A DNA stretch of 45,229 nt from Bradyrhizobium sp. Leo170 (GCF_004296405.1 NZ_PSRR01000024.1:1-45229), one strand, 5' to 3'. Positions 1-8,405 are shown, counted from the first letter of the stretch. The notes: generated by a model not told the origin, from the sequence alone. Program-made: numbers and translations.

Positions 1-467
1 CGCCGGGCACGGCTTGCAAGCTGGCGCGCCGCCGCCGGCGTGCGGCCGACGATCGGCGCGATCTCCTCGAAGGGGACGGCGAACATGTCGTGCAGCACGA
101 AAGCGAGCCGCTCGGCCGGCGCGAGCGCATCCAGCACCACCAGCAGCGCCGCGCCGACGGAATCGGCCATCTCGGCGTCGCGCTCATGCATATCGTGCGC
201 GGCCGGCTCGGGCACATGCGGGCCCATCGGGTCCTCGCGGCGCGCCTTGCGCGCGCGCAGCATGTCGAGGCAGACACGGGCGATCACGGTGGTCAGCCAG
301 CCTCCCAGATTTTCGACCGCGGAGGCATCGGTGCGGCTCAGCCGCAGCCAGGTCTCCTGCACGGCGTCGTCGACCTCGCTCGCTGAGCCGAGCATGCGGT
401 AGGCCACTGCGCGGAGATGGGCCCGGTTGGTCTCGAATTGCGCGGCCAGAAAATTTTTCTCGTCCAT
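1..467 (-). CDS. ECF sigma factor, ECF41-like (3' end cut by window)
   Basis: Extracytoplasmic-function sigma factor that would direct RNA polymerase to a small set of promoters. I translated the minus strand from the ATG at 467. Region 2 is clear (YRMLGSASEVDDAVQETWLR, about residues 23-42), followed by a GGWLTTVIARVCLDMLRARK segment. Region 4 follows with LAPAERLAFVLHDMF and the recognition helix VPFEEIAPIVGRTPAAARQ near residues 130-150. This LAPAERLAFVLHD/ARRL pattern is typical of the ECF41/SigJ class, which carries a C-terminal SnoaL-like regulatory domain. That part would lie beyond base 1 and cannot be seen. The divergent neighbour at 575 is a carboxymuconolactone-decarboxylase-type gene, the usual ECF41 partner. 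The gene is open to the window edge. Confidence 0.88.
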   Translation of the reverse strand, partial: MDEKNFLAAQFETNRAHLRAVAYRMLGSASEVDDAVQETWLRLSRTDASAVENLGGWLTTVIARVCLDMLRARKARREDPMGPHVPEPAAHDMHERDAEMADSVGAALLVVLDALAPAERLAFVLHDMFAVPFEEIAPIVGRTPAAARQLASRAR

Positions 468-503
468 CGGTCACACTCTCCATCTCGCGTCCGTCATGGC
501 CAT

Positions 504-530
504 GACGAAGCAAATCCGGCCGGTGTGACA
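504..530 (-). promoter_or_regulatory. Putative ECF41-type promoter for the sigma-factor gene
   Basis: Read on the minus strand, TGTCACA (530-524) is followed after 16 bases by CGTC (507-504), 37 bases upstream of the sigma-factor ATG. TGTCACA and CGTC are the -35 and -10 elements described for ECF41 factors, so this suggests autoregulation. The assignment rests on motif match and position only. Confidence 0.55.
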
Positions 531-551
531 GCAAATCGGCTGGACTGCGTC
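524..551 (+). promoter_or_regulatory. Putative ECF41-type promoter for the CMD gene
   Basis: TGTGACA (524-530), then 17 bases, then CGTC (548-551), ending 23 bases before the ATG at 575. The -35 is the same seven base pairs used by the minus-strand promoter read on the other strand. It differs from the TGTCACA consensus by one base in this direction. Confidence 0.5.
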
Positions 552-574
552 AAAGCCAACGGCATGGAGAACAA

Positions 575-1033
575 ATGATGCAAGCCCGCATGAACCACCC
601 CGTGATGGTCATTCCCGAGGCCATGAAGACGATGCAGACGCTCAGCAACCTGCCGCACGGCAGCCTGCCCGAGAAACTGCTCGAACTCGTGCACCTGCGC
701 GCCAGCCAGATCAACGGCTGCAGCGTCTGCGTCGACATGCATCCGAAACTCGCGAAGAGGGCTGGGGAAACGGACGAGCGGCTGTTCTGCGTCGCTGCCC
801 GGCGCGATGCGCCCTATTTCACCGACGCCGAGCGCGCCGCGCTAGCGCTGACGGAATCGCTGACCCGGCTTAGCGATCGCGAGGAGGGGGTGCCGGATGC
901 GATCTGGCGTGAGGCCGACAAGCATTTCAACGAAAAGGAGTTGGCGTCCCTGATCCTTGCGATCGCCGTCATCAACGTCTGGAATCGCCTCAACGTCGCC
1001 GTCCGCCAGCCGGTCGGCGCGTGGAAGATCTGA
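575..1033 (+). CDS. Carboxymuconolactone decarboxylase / AhpD-like protein
   Basis: A 152-residue alkylhydroperoxidase-like protein of the carboxymuconolactone decarboxylase family. The AhpD-type redox motif is present as INGCSVCVDMH around residues 47-57 (C-S-V-C followed by His). This is the CxxCxxxH arrangement that performs thiol-based peroxide reduction in AhpD-like members. The C-terminal all-helical part (ELASLILAIAVINVWNRLNV) fits the family. Two ATGs stand in tandem at 575 and 578, and GGAG at 565-568 serves as ribosome binding site. It is divergent from an ECF41-like sigma factor and sits behind a matching promoter, so it is probably that sigma factor's main target. The physiological substrate is unknown. 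Confidence 0.9.
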   Translation: MMQARMNHPVMVIPEAMKTMQTLSNLPHGSLPEKLLELVHLRASQINGCSVCVDMHPKLAKRAGETDERLFCVAARRDAPYFTDAERAALALTESLTRLSDREEGVPDAIWREADKHFNEKELASLILAIAVINVWNRLNVAVRQPVGAWKI

Positions 1034-1350
1034 TCGCCTCCTGCACCTCCTGCCTTGGGAGAGAGGCCGGCTGCGACATTGCATCGGGCGGTGAGGAGCT
1101 TCTCCGAAGTCTCCTCACCGGCCGCGTCGCCTTTTCTTGAATTCATTATTGGGCACTTAAGGTCCGCGCAGAAAAAGCCCGCCGGTCCCGGTGGCGCCGA
1201 AAACGACACCCAATCCAGTCTCTGGAACTGTGCTACATTCGCGAAGGCTGATCAGACGCTTGGGTTGGCCAAGTCGGTTGGCCTCGTCTCGATCGGCCGT
1301 GTTTCCCGTTCTCGCGTCATCCCGTTCTTACTTCGAAGATTCCGCCTGTC
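1034..1350. other. Intergenic region with one hairpin
   Basis: This 317-base gap contains the hairpin at 1090-1119 and otherwise no gene I can support. Short open frames here lack ribosome binding sites and recognisable sequence. Confidence 0.6.
1090..1119 (+). terminator. Hairpin, probable terminator of the CMD gene
   Basis: GGTGAGGAGCTTC pairs with GAAG plus CTCCTCACC, giving a 13-bp stem with one bulged base and a TCC loop. A weak T-rich stretch (CCTTTTCTT) follows about 11 bases later. Its position 57 bases after the stop codon suits termination, although the T tract is not directly adjacent. Confidence 0.5.
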
Positions 1351-3101
1351 ATGTCAGAGCGCCGATTAATGCTGCAACCGACAATCAGAAACCGAATCCT
1401 TGGCATTGCCATGGGGCTGATCGTGCTGATGGCCATCATCTCGGTGTTGTCGACGGTGATGGCAAGGAGGATCGCCCACCAGCTCGATGAGCTGACGACG
1501 AAATATGTTGAGGCTTACGGTCATCTGGCGCGGATGAATGTCCGTTCGCTCGAGCAGGCATTGGCGCTCCGCAGGATGGTGATCGCAAGCATGCAATCGC
1601 CACCGGACCAGGCTGCAGTGGCCGAGCAGCAGAAAGTCTACGAGGCGAAGGGCCTGGAAGTCGATCAGGAAGCGAAGACCGCGCGTGGCCTCGTCAACGC
1701 GATCATCGCGGATCTTTCCACCGAATCGGACAACGCGAGGCTGGGCCGGATCGACGATCGAATTGAGACGCTGAATAGCGACCTCCGCCGCTATCTGGGT
1801 GAGGAGCACAAACGGCTGCTGCCGTTGCTCGAAGCCGGCAATCTTGCCGAAGTCAATGCCAGTCTTGCTCGCACCGAAGCCCTGCGCAATGAACTCAACC
1901 AGAGAGTGGATGAGGTTCGCGGGGAGATGCTGGCGCAGGTGCGCGCCGACGCCGCGGTGACGATGAAGGATCAGCAAAGGTCGATTTTGGCCTCCGTCAT
2001 TCTGACGGCACTTGCCGCGATACTGGGCCTGCTCTTTTCGTTCTTCGTAAGCACCGGCATCACGCGGCCGGTCAGGCGCTTGCTGGAAGGGACCCGCGCG
2101 GTCGAAGCCGGCCGGCTCGATGGCTCGATCGACGTCACGACCCGGGACGAGATCGGCCAGCTAACGGCGGCGTTCAACAAGATGGTCGAGCAATTGCGCC
2201 ACAAGGAGCGGATGCGCGAGACCTTCGGCAGATATATCGACCGCGGGTCGTGGAGGGATTGATTGAAAGACAATCTTTGACCGCGGCCGACGGTCAGCGC
2301 CGTGTCATGACCGTGCTGTTCTGCGACATGAAGGGCTTTACCAGCCTCAGCGAAGGAATGACGCCGCAGGGATTGGTCAAGGTGATGAATCACTACCTCT
2401 CGACCATGTCCGGCCCGATCCGCAGTCATCAGGGGATCATCGACAAATATATCGGTGATGCGATCATGGCCTATTGGGGCCCGCCGTTCAACGAGGATGG
2501 CGACCAGGCGCGGCTTGCCTGCCTCGCCGCCATCGACATGGCCGATCGCGGTACGGCATTGCGGACGGAATTGCCCGAGCTGCTGGGCGTGCGGTCGGTA
2601 CCGAGTGAATGCGACGTTCGCATCGGGGTTGCGACCGGCGAGGTGCTGGTGGGAAGCATCGGCTCGGAATTCATGATGAGCTACACCGTCATGGGCGACG
2701 CGGTGAACCTTGCCTCGCGCCTGGAGGGCGTGAACAAGATATACGGCAGCCATGCCCTGGTCTCCGAAGCGACCGTGAAAGCGGCCGCCGATGCGATCGA
2801 GTTTCGCGAGGTCGATCGGCTGGTCGTCGTTGGCCAGACGCGGCCGGTTACGGTGTTCGAGATCATCGGGCGCAAGGGCGAGCTGAGCCCGGCGCAATTG
2901 GCATTGTTGAAGCGATATTCCGAGGGACTTGCCGCTTATCGCGCCTGCCGTTGGGACGAGGCGCTTCAGGCCTTCAAGGAGGCACTTGAAGCGGTTCCCG
3001 CCGACGGGCCATCCATGACCTTTGTCAAACGCATCGACGGCTTCAAGATAGATCCGCCCACCGACGATTGGGATGGCTCATGGTATCTCGATCACAAGTG
3101 A
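1351..3101 (+). pseudogene. HAMP-domain class III adenylate/guanylate cyclase, frameshifted
   Basis: Two adjoining open frames, 1351-2262 and 2250-3101, together make one membrane cyclase. The first has TM helix 1 (residues 16-38), a helical periplasmic sensor of about 170 residues, TM helix 2 (about 211-233) and a HAMP domain ending FNKMVEQLRHKERMRETFGRYID. The second carries the catalytic domain: FCDMKGFTSLSE and YIGDAIMAYWG supply the two metal-binding aspartates, and MGDAVNLASRLE follows. The junction reads GACCGCGGGTCGTG. One extra C near 2241-2242 would restore FGRYIDPRVVEGL, the usual family sequence. So a single base is missing: either a real inactivating or phase-variable mutation, or a sequencing error. 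The C-terminal half after the cyclase domain looks TPR-like (YRACRWDEALQAFKEAL). Confidence 0.85.
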
Positions 3102-3115
3102 TGCGCCTCTCCACT

Positions 3116-3172
3116 CGTCATTGCGAGCCACCGGGTCGGCGCGCAGCGCCGCCCCGGTGGCTCGCAATGACG
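3116..3172. repeat. 57-bp palindrome between convergent genes
   Basis: Arms 3116-3135 and 3153-3172 are perfect 20-bp inverted repeats (CGTCATTGCGAGCCACCGGG and its complement). An inner CGGCG/CGCCG pair extends the hairpin. It lies between the convergent cyclase and hydrolase genes and could terminate both. Palindromes beginning CGTCATTGCGAG are common dispersed elements in Bradyrhizobium (from memory). Confidence 0.8.
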
Positions 3173-3197
3173 TGGCGGCGGCGGAGGTGAGCGGCAG

Positions 3198-4007
3198 TCA
3201 CTCCGCCAGAAAATCCAGCACGATCTCGCAATAGCGCTGAGGGGCCTGCTCGAACATCGGATGCGTCGTGCCCGGGATCATCTCGGTGCGCGAGTCCTTC
3301 ACATGGGCCGCCAGCGTGTGCAGCACTTTCGGCAGCGCGCCTCTGGTGTTGGCGCCGCCGATGAACAGGGTCGGCGTCCGGATCGCTTCGGCGTCCGCCT
3401 TCGAGAACGGCGGACGCTTGTCGCTTGTCTGGCCAATCAACGTCGTCGCGTTGTCGCGCAACGGCTCTTTCACTGCCGGCGGCAACCGCTTCCAGGCGCC
3501 GGGGCCTTCCAGCGCGTCGATGAAAATCTGCAGCCCGCCATCGATATCGCCCTTGGCGATGATTTCGGCGGAGGCGGCGATCCGCGCCGCCAGCGGCGAG
3601 GGGCCCGGCTTGAACTCGGGATCGAGCGTTTCATCCAGTTCGCCACCGGGCTCGGCCAGGATCAGTTTGCGCGACAGATCCGGCCGCCGCTGCGCGACCC
3701 GGAAGGAGACGTGTCCACCGCGCGAGTGGCCCATCAGGTCGACCGGCTTCGGCTCGATCTGCTCGATGAAGGCGATGACGTCTTCGACGTGCTGGGCAAT
3801 CGAATAGGTGTCGCCGACACCGTCCCAGCGGTCGGGGAAGAAGTGCCGCAGGCTGACCGCGATCACGCGGTGCTTGCGCGACAGAAGTCCCAGCGTCGCC
3901 GACCAGATGCGGAAATCGCAGAGCGAGCCGTGCACGCACACCAGTGGCGGCCCTTCGCCCACCTCGAGATAGGCCATGTCGTATCCGTTGACGCGAAGGG
4001 TTTGCAT
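3198..4007 (-). CDS. Alpha/beta hydrolase
   Basis: A cytoplasmic alpha/beta-hydrolase-fold protein of 269 residues from the ATG at 4007. An in-frame ATG at 4049 gives 283 residues, but the added segment looks non-family. The oxyanion-hole segment VCVHGS and the nucleophile elbow GHSRGG (Ser about residue 97) are present. So is a C-terminal GTTHPM carrying the catalytic His. The FIGGANTRG strand before the late loop fits the acid region. Substrate cannot be inferred. It stands alone on the minus strand, facing the cyclase pseudogene and divergent from ogt. Confidence 0.88.
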   Translation of the reverse strand: MQTLRVNGYDMAYLEVGEGPPLVCVHGSLCDFRIWSATLGLLSRKHRVIAVSLRHFFPDRWDGVGDTYSIAQHVEDVIAFIEQIEPKPVDLMGHSRGGHVSFRVAQRRPDLSRKLILAEPGGELDETLDPEFKPGPSPLAARIAASAEIIAKGDIDGGLQIFIDALEGPGAWKRLPPAVKEPLRDNATTLIGQTSDKRPPFSKADAEAIRTPTLFIGGANTRGALPKVLHTLAAHVKDSRTEMIPGTTHPMFEQAPQRYCEIVLDFLAE

Positions 4008-4241
4008 GCAGGGGCTCGTGGAGGCTGAAGGGACGGCCCATGATTCCATGGAACGCAGGCGCTGCCCATGCCCGAAAACGCAGGGCGGAAGTCTCGCTTT
4101 TTCAAGTGGATGCCGCCGATCCGGTATTGCCGATGCCTCGGGTTCCGGCCAGGATTCGGGTGGTTAGCAATATTCGCCAAGCCTAGATTCCGCGACAAGG
4201 ATCAAGCTCCTACATGGAGCAAAGCGGATATGGAGCAAGCC

Positions 4242-4784
4242 ATGACCGAGCAGCATTTTGCGATCTTCGACACCGTGATCGGCGCTTGCGGCGTAGTGTG
4301 GGGCGAGCGCGGCATCACCGGCGTGCAATTGCCGATGGGGAGCGAGGAAAAGACCCGCCAGCGCATCCACCAGCGGAGCGGCGAGGTGACGGAAGCCACA
4401 CCGCCCGCGGACGTGAGACGTGCGATCGAGGCCATGACCGAACTGCTCGCGGGCAAACCGAACGACCTTGCCGAGGTCGTGCTCGACCTCGACGGCGTGC
4501 CGGCGTTCAACCGCGGCGTCTATGACATCGCGCGCAGGATACCGCCGGGCAAGACCATGACCTATGGCGACATCGCCAAGCAGCTTGGCGGCGTCGAGCT
4601 GTCGCGCGACGTCGGCCAGGCGCTCGGCCGCAACCCGTGCCCAATCGTCGTGCCCTGCCACCGCGTGCTCGCGGCCGGCGACAAGCCCGGCGGCTTCTCG
4701 GCGAATGGCGGCGTGGTGACGAAGCTGAAGATGCTCGAGATCGAGGGCGCCATCGTCAACCACACGCCGAGCTTGTTTGATTGA
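4242..4784 (+). CDS. ogt: Methylated-DNA--protein-cysteine methyltransferase (Ogt type)
   Basis: Suicide repair protein that moves alkyl groups from O6-alkylguanine in DNA to its own cysteine. The active-site motif VPCHRVL is intact. It is preceded by NPCPIV and by an Arg 16 residues upstream of the motif (SRDVGQALGRNP), the arginine-finger position. GGFSANGG followed by TKLKML is the standard Ogt C-terminus. I chose ATG 4242 (MTEQHFAIF, 180 aa) because GGAG at 4232-4235 is well spaced. ATG 4230 and the open frame back to 4068 are alternatives without family sequence. This is one of four alkyltransferase domains in the window and the only one lying outside the Ada-box cluster. No Ada-box motif was seen upstream. 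Confidence 0.93.
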   Translation: MTEQHFAIFDTVIGACGVVWGERGITGVQLPMGSEEKTRQRIHQRSGEVTEATPPADVRRAIEAMTELLAGKPNDLAEVVLDLDGVPAFNRGVYDIARRIPPGKTMTYGDIAKQLGGVELSRDVGQALGRNPCPIVVPCHRVLAAGDKPGGFSANGGVVTKLKMLEIEGAIVNHTPSLFD

Positions 4785-4794
4785 GCAAATCGCG

Positions 4795-4868
4795 GGGTGG
4801 GCAAAGCGCAGCGTGCCCACCATCACGGCGGAGTCTCTAACGGTGGGCACGCTGTGCTTTGTCCACCC
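4795..4868. repeat. Dispersed inverted repeat, family B copy 1
   Basis: Arms 4795-4821 (GGGTGGGCAAAGC, then GCAGCGTGCCCACC) and 4842-4868 are near-perfect inverted copies. The same unit recurs at 6393 and 7449. It lies between the 3' ends of ogt and the convergent MBL gene. Confidence 0.85.
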
Positions 4869-4875
4869 TACGCGG

Positions 4876-5748
4876 CTAACTGATCGTCTCGCACTTAAAC
4901 CCGTCGCCTCTGCGCCGGATATTGCCGACCGAGGGCGAGGGGAAATGCGCGGTGCAGCAGAGCGTGTCGGTGTCGCAATAGCGCTCCAGGAAACTGCGCC
5001 GCGTCCGCGCTGCCTGCGCCTGGTCGACATCGAACTTCGCCGACAGTTCCGGATAGTGCGTCTGCAGCGGCGAGTGCATGAGATCGCCGGAGAACACGGC
5101 GTCGTCCTTGCCGCGCCCAAGGGTGAAGGCGACATGGCCCGGCGTGTGTCCGGGCGTCGGCAGGATGCGTGCGTGGTCGCCGATGGCGAAATCATTGGTC
5201 ACGATCGCCTCGCGCTTTGACTCCACGATTGGCAGCACGCTGTCGACGAACGCCGGCACCTCGCTCTTTTCGTTCTGCGTGGTCCAGTAGTCGAACTCGC
5301 TTCTTGCAAAGACGTAGCGCGCCCTCGGGAAGGTCGGCACCCAGCGGCCGTTTTCCAGTCGCGTGTTCCAGCCGACATGGTCGACATGCAGATGCGTGCA
5401 CAAGACGTAGTCGATGTCTTCGACCGAGAACCCGGCCGCGGCGAGGCCGCGCATATAGGTGTCGTCGGTCTTCATGTTCCATTTCGGACGCTGCGGGCGC
5501 GGCTTGTCGTTGCCGATGCAGCTATCGATCAGGATGGTGTGATGCGGCGTCTTCACGACATAGGACTGGAAGCACAGGAGCAGTACGTCGCTATCATCGA
5601 GCGCCTTGGCCTCACGCATCCAGGCCCGGTTCTCGGCCAGCACTTCCGGCGTCAGGCCGGGCAGCATGTCCAGCGCCGGCAGGAACGCCGTCTCCTGCTC
5701 GATGATGCGGTGGATGGTGAGGTCGCCGATCGAGAAAGTGAGGCTCAT
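4876..5748 (-). CDS. MBL-fold metallo-hydrolase
   Basis: A 290-residue metallo-beta-lactamase-fold hydrolase with the complete binuclear metal site. THLHVDHVGWN (HxHxDH) is followed by a GHTPGH segment and by the bridging-Asp strand FSGDLMHSP. The layout, with a long N-terminal section before the motif, resembles the lactonase/paraoxonase-like MBL subgroup. The substrate is not determinable. ATG 5748 has GGAG seven bases upstream; the open frame further upstream overlaps GST in another frame and is not coding. The GST stop is 13 bases upstream, so the two are probably co-transcribed. A paralogue with the same layout lies at 7532-8386. Confidence 0.9.
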   Translation of the reverse strand: MSLTFSIGDLTIHRIIEQETAFLPALDMLPGLTPEVLAENRAWMREAKALDDSDVLLLCFQSYVVKTPHHTILIDSCIGNDKPRPQRPKWNMKTDDTYMRGLAAAGFSVEDIDYVLCTHLHVDHVGWNTRLENGRWVPTFPRARYVFARSEFDYWTTQNEKSEVPAFVDSVLPIVESKREAIVTNDFAIGDHARILPTPGHTPGHVAFTLGRGKDDAVFSGDLMHSPLQTHYPELSAKFDVDQAQAARTRRSFLERYCDTDTLCCTAHFPSPSVGNIRRRGDGFKCETIS

Positions 5749-5761
5749 GGCAGACTCCGCT

Positions 5762-6376
5762 TCAGGCTGGCGGCACCGAGATCTTGACTGACGGCCGCTC
5801 CAGCATCTTCTGGTTGAATGCATCAAGCTTCGGATGGGCCTTGCGCCAGCCGCAGTCGGGGAAGCGGAGGTCGGCATAGCCGAGCACGCAAACCAGTCCG
5901 ATCTGGGCGACGTTGAACGGCCCGGAAAGCACATCCTCCCGCCGCTCGAACCGCGCCATGCCGGCCCAGGCCCGGTTCCAATGGTCGTCATACCAAGCCT
6001 GCCACTGCGAGCCCTGCGGCCGCACCATCTTTTCGTGGCGGCACAACAGCATGGAATCGAGCATGCCCTGCAGCAGCGAGTGATCGGTCTTCGCCTTCCA
6101 GCGCGCCGGTCCGGACGAGGGAATCAATTTGCCGCCGCCGGCGAGATCGTCGAGATATTCGACAATGACGTAGGAATCGAGGATGACGTCGCCGTCATCG
6201 AGGATCAGCACCGGGAGTTTCTTCAGCGGGTTGATATCGCGCGTATAGGCATCATTCGCGGTGCCTGGCGCGACCGTGGTGGGGACCAGTTCGATCTTGT
6301 CGATCAGCCCGGTCTCGATCGCAGCGATGCGCACCTTGCGGGCAAACGGCGAGGCGGGCGAGAAAGTAAGCTTCAT
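5762..6376 (-). CDS. Glutathione S-transferase family protein
   Basis: A 204-residue GST. The N-terminal thioredoxin-like half begins MKLTFSPASPFARKVRI, giving the Ser/Pro-containing active-site loop, and has the cis-Pro segment KKLPVLILDDG and the glutathione-contact DSYVIVEYLDD. The all-helical C-terminal half follows. Start ATG 6376 has AGGGG upstream. It probably forms an operon with the MBL gene 13 bases downstream. Spacing to the upstream FAH-family gene is filled by repeat 6393-6475, so it may have its own promoter. Confidence 0.9.
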   Translation of the reverse strand: MKLTFSPASPFARKVRIAAIETGLIDKIELVPTTVAPGTANDAYTRDINPLKKLPVLILDDGDVILDSYVIVEYLDDLAGGGKLIPSSGPARWKAKTDHSLLQGMLDSMLLCRHEKMVRPQGSQWQAWYDDHWNRAWAGMARFERREDVLSGPFNVAQIGLVCVLGYADLRFPDCGWRKAHPKLDAFNQKMLERPSVKISVPPA

Positions 6377-6392
6377 GGGATGCCCCTTGGGT

Positions 6393-6475
6393 CGTAGGGT
6401 GGGCAAAGCGAAGCGTGCCCACCATCACGAACAGAATTGCTAGTGGTGGGCACGCTTCGCTTTGCCCACCCTACG
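6393..6475. repeat. Dispersed inverted repeat, family B copy 2
   Basis: Arms 6393-6423 and 6445-6475 form a perfect 31-bp inverted repeat (CGTAGGGTGGGCAAAGCG, then AAGCGTGCCCACC). The 21-base loop has no clear content. This is the best-preserved copy of the family. Confidence 0.92.
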
Positions 6476-6502
6476 CGGCTCCTCAGGATGAGAGAGCGGC
6501 CG

Positions 6503-7345
6503 TTACGCCGCGACGATCTCCTGGCGCTGCTCGCCGAGGCTCTCGATGCCCAGCGTCACGACGTCGCCGACATTGAGGTACTGCGGCGGCTTCATGCCGG
6601 TGCCGACGCCGGGCGGGGTGCCGGTCGTGACGATGTCGCCGGGCAACATTGTCATGAACTGCGAGACGTAGGAGATGCACTTCGCCATCGAGAAGATCAT
6701 GGTCGAGGTCGAGCCGGTCTGGCGGCGCTGGCCGTTGACGTCGAGCCACATCGAGAGGCTCTGCACGTTCGGGATCTCGTCCTTGGTGACGAGCCAGGGG
6801 CCGAGCGGGCCGAAGGTGTCGTGTGACTTGCCCTTGGTCCACTGTCCCAGACGCTCGATCTGGAAATTGCGCTCGGAGACGTCGTTGCAGACGCAATAGC
6901 CGGCGACATGGTTGAGCGCGTCGGCCTCCGAGACATATTTGGCGCGGGTGCCGATGATGGCGGCGATCTCCACTTCCCAATCGAGCTTGGTCGAGCCGCG
7001 CGGCTTCTCCACGGCGTCGTTCGGGCCAGAGAGGGCGGTGTTGGCCTTCAGGAAGAAGATCGGCTCGGACGGAATGGGATTGCCGGTTTCCTTGGCATGG
7101 TCGGTGTAGTTCAGCCCGATGGCGACGAATTTCGAGATGCCGGTGACCGGCGCGCCGAAGCGCGGGTTGCCGGGAACAGCAGGCAGCTTGGACGGATCGA
7201 GCGCGGCCAGCTTGGCCAGGGATTCCGGCGAATAGGCCTCGCCGGTGAGGTCCTTCAGATGCGCCGACAGGTCGCGCAACTGCCCGGATTTATCGATCAG
7301 GCCGGGCTTTTCCTCACCCTTCGCGCCGTAACGAACAAGCTTCAT
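6503..7345 (-). CDS. Fumarylacetoacetate hydrolase-family protein
   Basis: A 280-residue FAH-fold enzyme. These act on acylpyruvates or 2-keto-3-deoxy acids with a divalent metal. The family core is clear: VAIGLNYTDHAKETG, then the metal-binding DWEVEIA segment, YCVCNDVSERNFQ, KSHDTFGPLGPWLV and TTGTPPGVG. The N-terminus MKLVRYG with a short DUF2437-like lead and the total length match the bacterial monofunctional subgroup, often annotated as ureidoglycolate lyase or 2,4-diketo-3-deoxy-L-rhamnonate hydrolase. I cannot choose between those. The neighbouring MBL, GST, SDR and oxidoreductase genes suggest catabolism of an unidentified organic acid or aromatic compound. Confidence 0.9.
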   Translation of the reverse strand: MKLVRYGAKGEEKPGLIDKSGQLRDLSAHLKDLTGEAYSPESLAKLAALDPSKLPAVPGNPRFGAPVTGISKFVAIGLNYTDHAKETGNPIPSEPIFFLKANTALSGPNDAVEKPRGSTKLDWEVEIAAIIGTRAKYVSEADALNHVAGYCVCNDVSERNFQIERLGQWTKGKSHDTFGPLGPWLVTKDEIPNVQSLSMWLDVNGQRRQTGSTSTMIFSMAKCISYVSQFMTMLPGDIVTTGTPPGVGTGMKPPQYLNVGDVVTLGIESLGEQRQEIVAA

Positions 7346-7448
7346 TTTTGATCACTCCCTACAGGGGTTTTTGGAATTTACGGACTTAGGACGCTTCATG
7401 GAGCAGCGCGGGGCGAAATTCAACTGCCGAAAACGGGAAGCGGGTAGG

Positions 7449-7537
7449 TAGGATGGGCAAAGGCGCACTTCCGCCGTGCCCACCATCAAACGCCTCGCTC
7501 GCAAGGGTGGGCACGCTCCGCTTTGCCCACCCTACGC
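7449..7537. repeat. Dispersed inverted repeat, family B copy 3 (supplies a stop codon)
   Basis: This is a degenerate copy of the 4795 and 6393 repeats. The left arm at 7449-7485 carries an insertion and substitutions; the right arm at 7507-7537 is close to consensus. The right arm overlaps the end of the MBL gene, whose TAG stop (7534-7532) lies inside the repeat. Confidence 0.8.
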
Positions 7538-8386
7538 ATTGTCCAGCGCGATGAACTTGAAGGCTTCCCCCTCGCGCTTGATGTGACCGGCGTTGAAATG
7601 GCCGCCGATCACCAGCGTCGGCGTGTCGGCAAAGCGGGAGAACAATTCGCGCCGCGTCACCGCCGATTGCTTGTGGTCCGAATCCGCCGTCGAGGACCAG
7701 TCCGGATGGGCCATCTGGCAGGGATGGTGGGTGACGTCGCCGGTGAGCAGCGCTTCCTCGCCGTCGGAGCGGATGTGGATGCTCATATGGCCCGGGCTGT
7801 GGCCGGGCGTCGGGATCAGCGTGATCTCCTCCGTCAGGCGGTGGTCGGAAGGCACGAGATCGGCCCTGTCGGCATCCGCGATCGGCTTCACGGAATCCGT
7901 GAACACCGCGATGTTGTCGGGCGATTTGCCGTGGTCGCGCCAATGCTCGAATTCGGCTCGGCCGAACACGTAGCGGGCGTTGGAGAAGGTCGGCACCCAC
8001 TGGCCGTCGACGAGCTTCGTGTTCCAGCCGACATGGTCGACATGCAGGTGCGTGCACAGCACGGTGTCGATGCTATCGGGGGGAAAGCCCGCCGCGGTCA
8101 GCGTCTCCAGGAAGGGATGCTTGCGGTTGTTCCAGCTCGGCACGTTGCGGCCCTGCTTGTCATTGCCGAGCCCGGTGTCGACGATGATCCGCCGTGTCGG
8201 CGTCTCCACCAGCAGCGAATGGATCGACATTTTCAGCCGGCCTTCGTCGGTGGCAAAATGCGGTATGAGCCAGGGCAGCTTCTGGACTTCTTCGTTGGTC
8301 GCGAGCGGCAGGATGAAACGGGTGTGCCCGACCGTCTCCAATTCGACGACCTTCGTGATCTTGACCCTGCCTACTTTCCATTCCAT
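7532..8386 (-). CDS. MBL-fold metallo-hydrolase (paralogue)
   Basis: A 284-residue MBL-fold hydrolase from ATG 8386 (MEWKVGRVKITKV), preceded by an AAGGAAG ribosome site. The open frame continues to 8437, but that lead runs into a dispersed repeat. The metal motifs are complete: CTHLHVDHVGWNTK, GHSPGH, LLTGDVTHHP and a final GGHFNAGHI His. It shares the layout of the MBL gene at 4876-5748, including VDHVGWNT and WVPTFxxARYVF, so the two are paralogues within 3 kb. The stop codon sits inside a dispersed repeat arm. The substrate is unknown; lactone or ester hydrolysis is a reasonable guess from the fold. Confidence 0.9.
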   Translation of the reverse strand: MEWKVGRVKITKVVELETVGHTRFILPLATNEEVQKLPWLIPHFATDEGRLKMSIHSLLVETPTRRIIVDTGLGNDKQGRNVPSWNNRKHPFLETLTAAGFPPDSIDTVLCTHLHVDHVGWNTKLVDGQWVPTFSNARYVFGRAEFEHWRDHGKSPDNIAVFTDSVKPIADADRADLVPSDHRLTEEITLIPTPGHSPGHMSIHIRSDGEEALLTGDVTHHPCQMAHPDWSSTADSDHKQSAVTRRELFSRFADTPTLVIGGHFNAGHIKREGEAFKFIALDNA

Positions 8387-8405
8387 CCCACCGCTTCCTT
8401 CTTTT

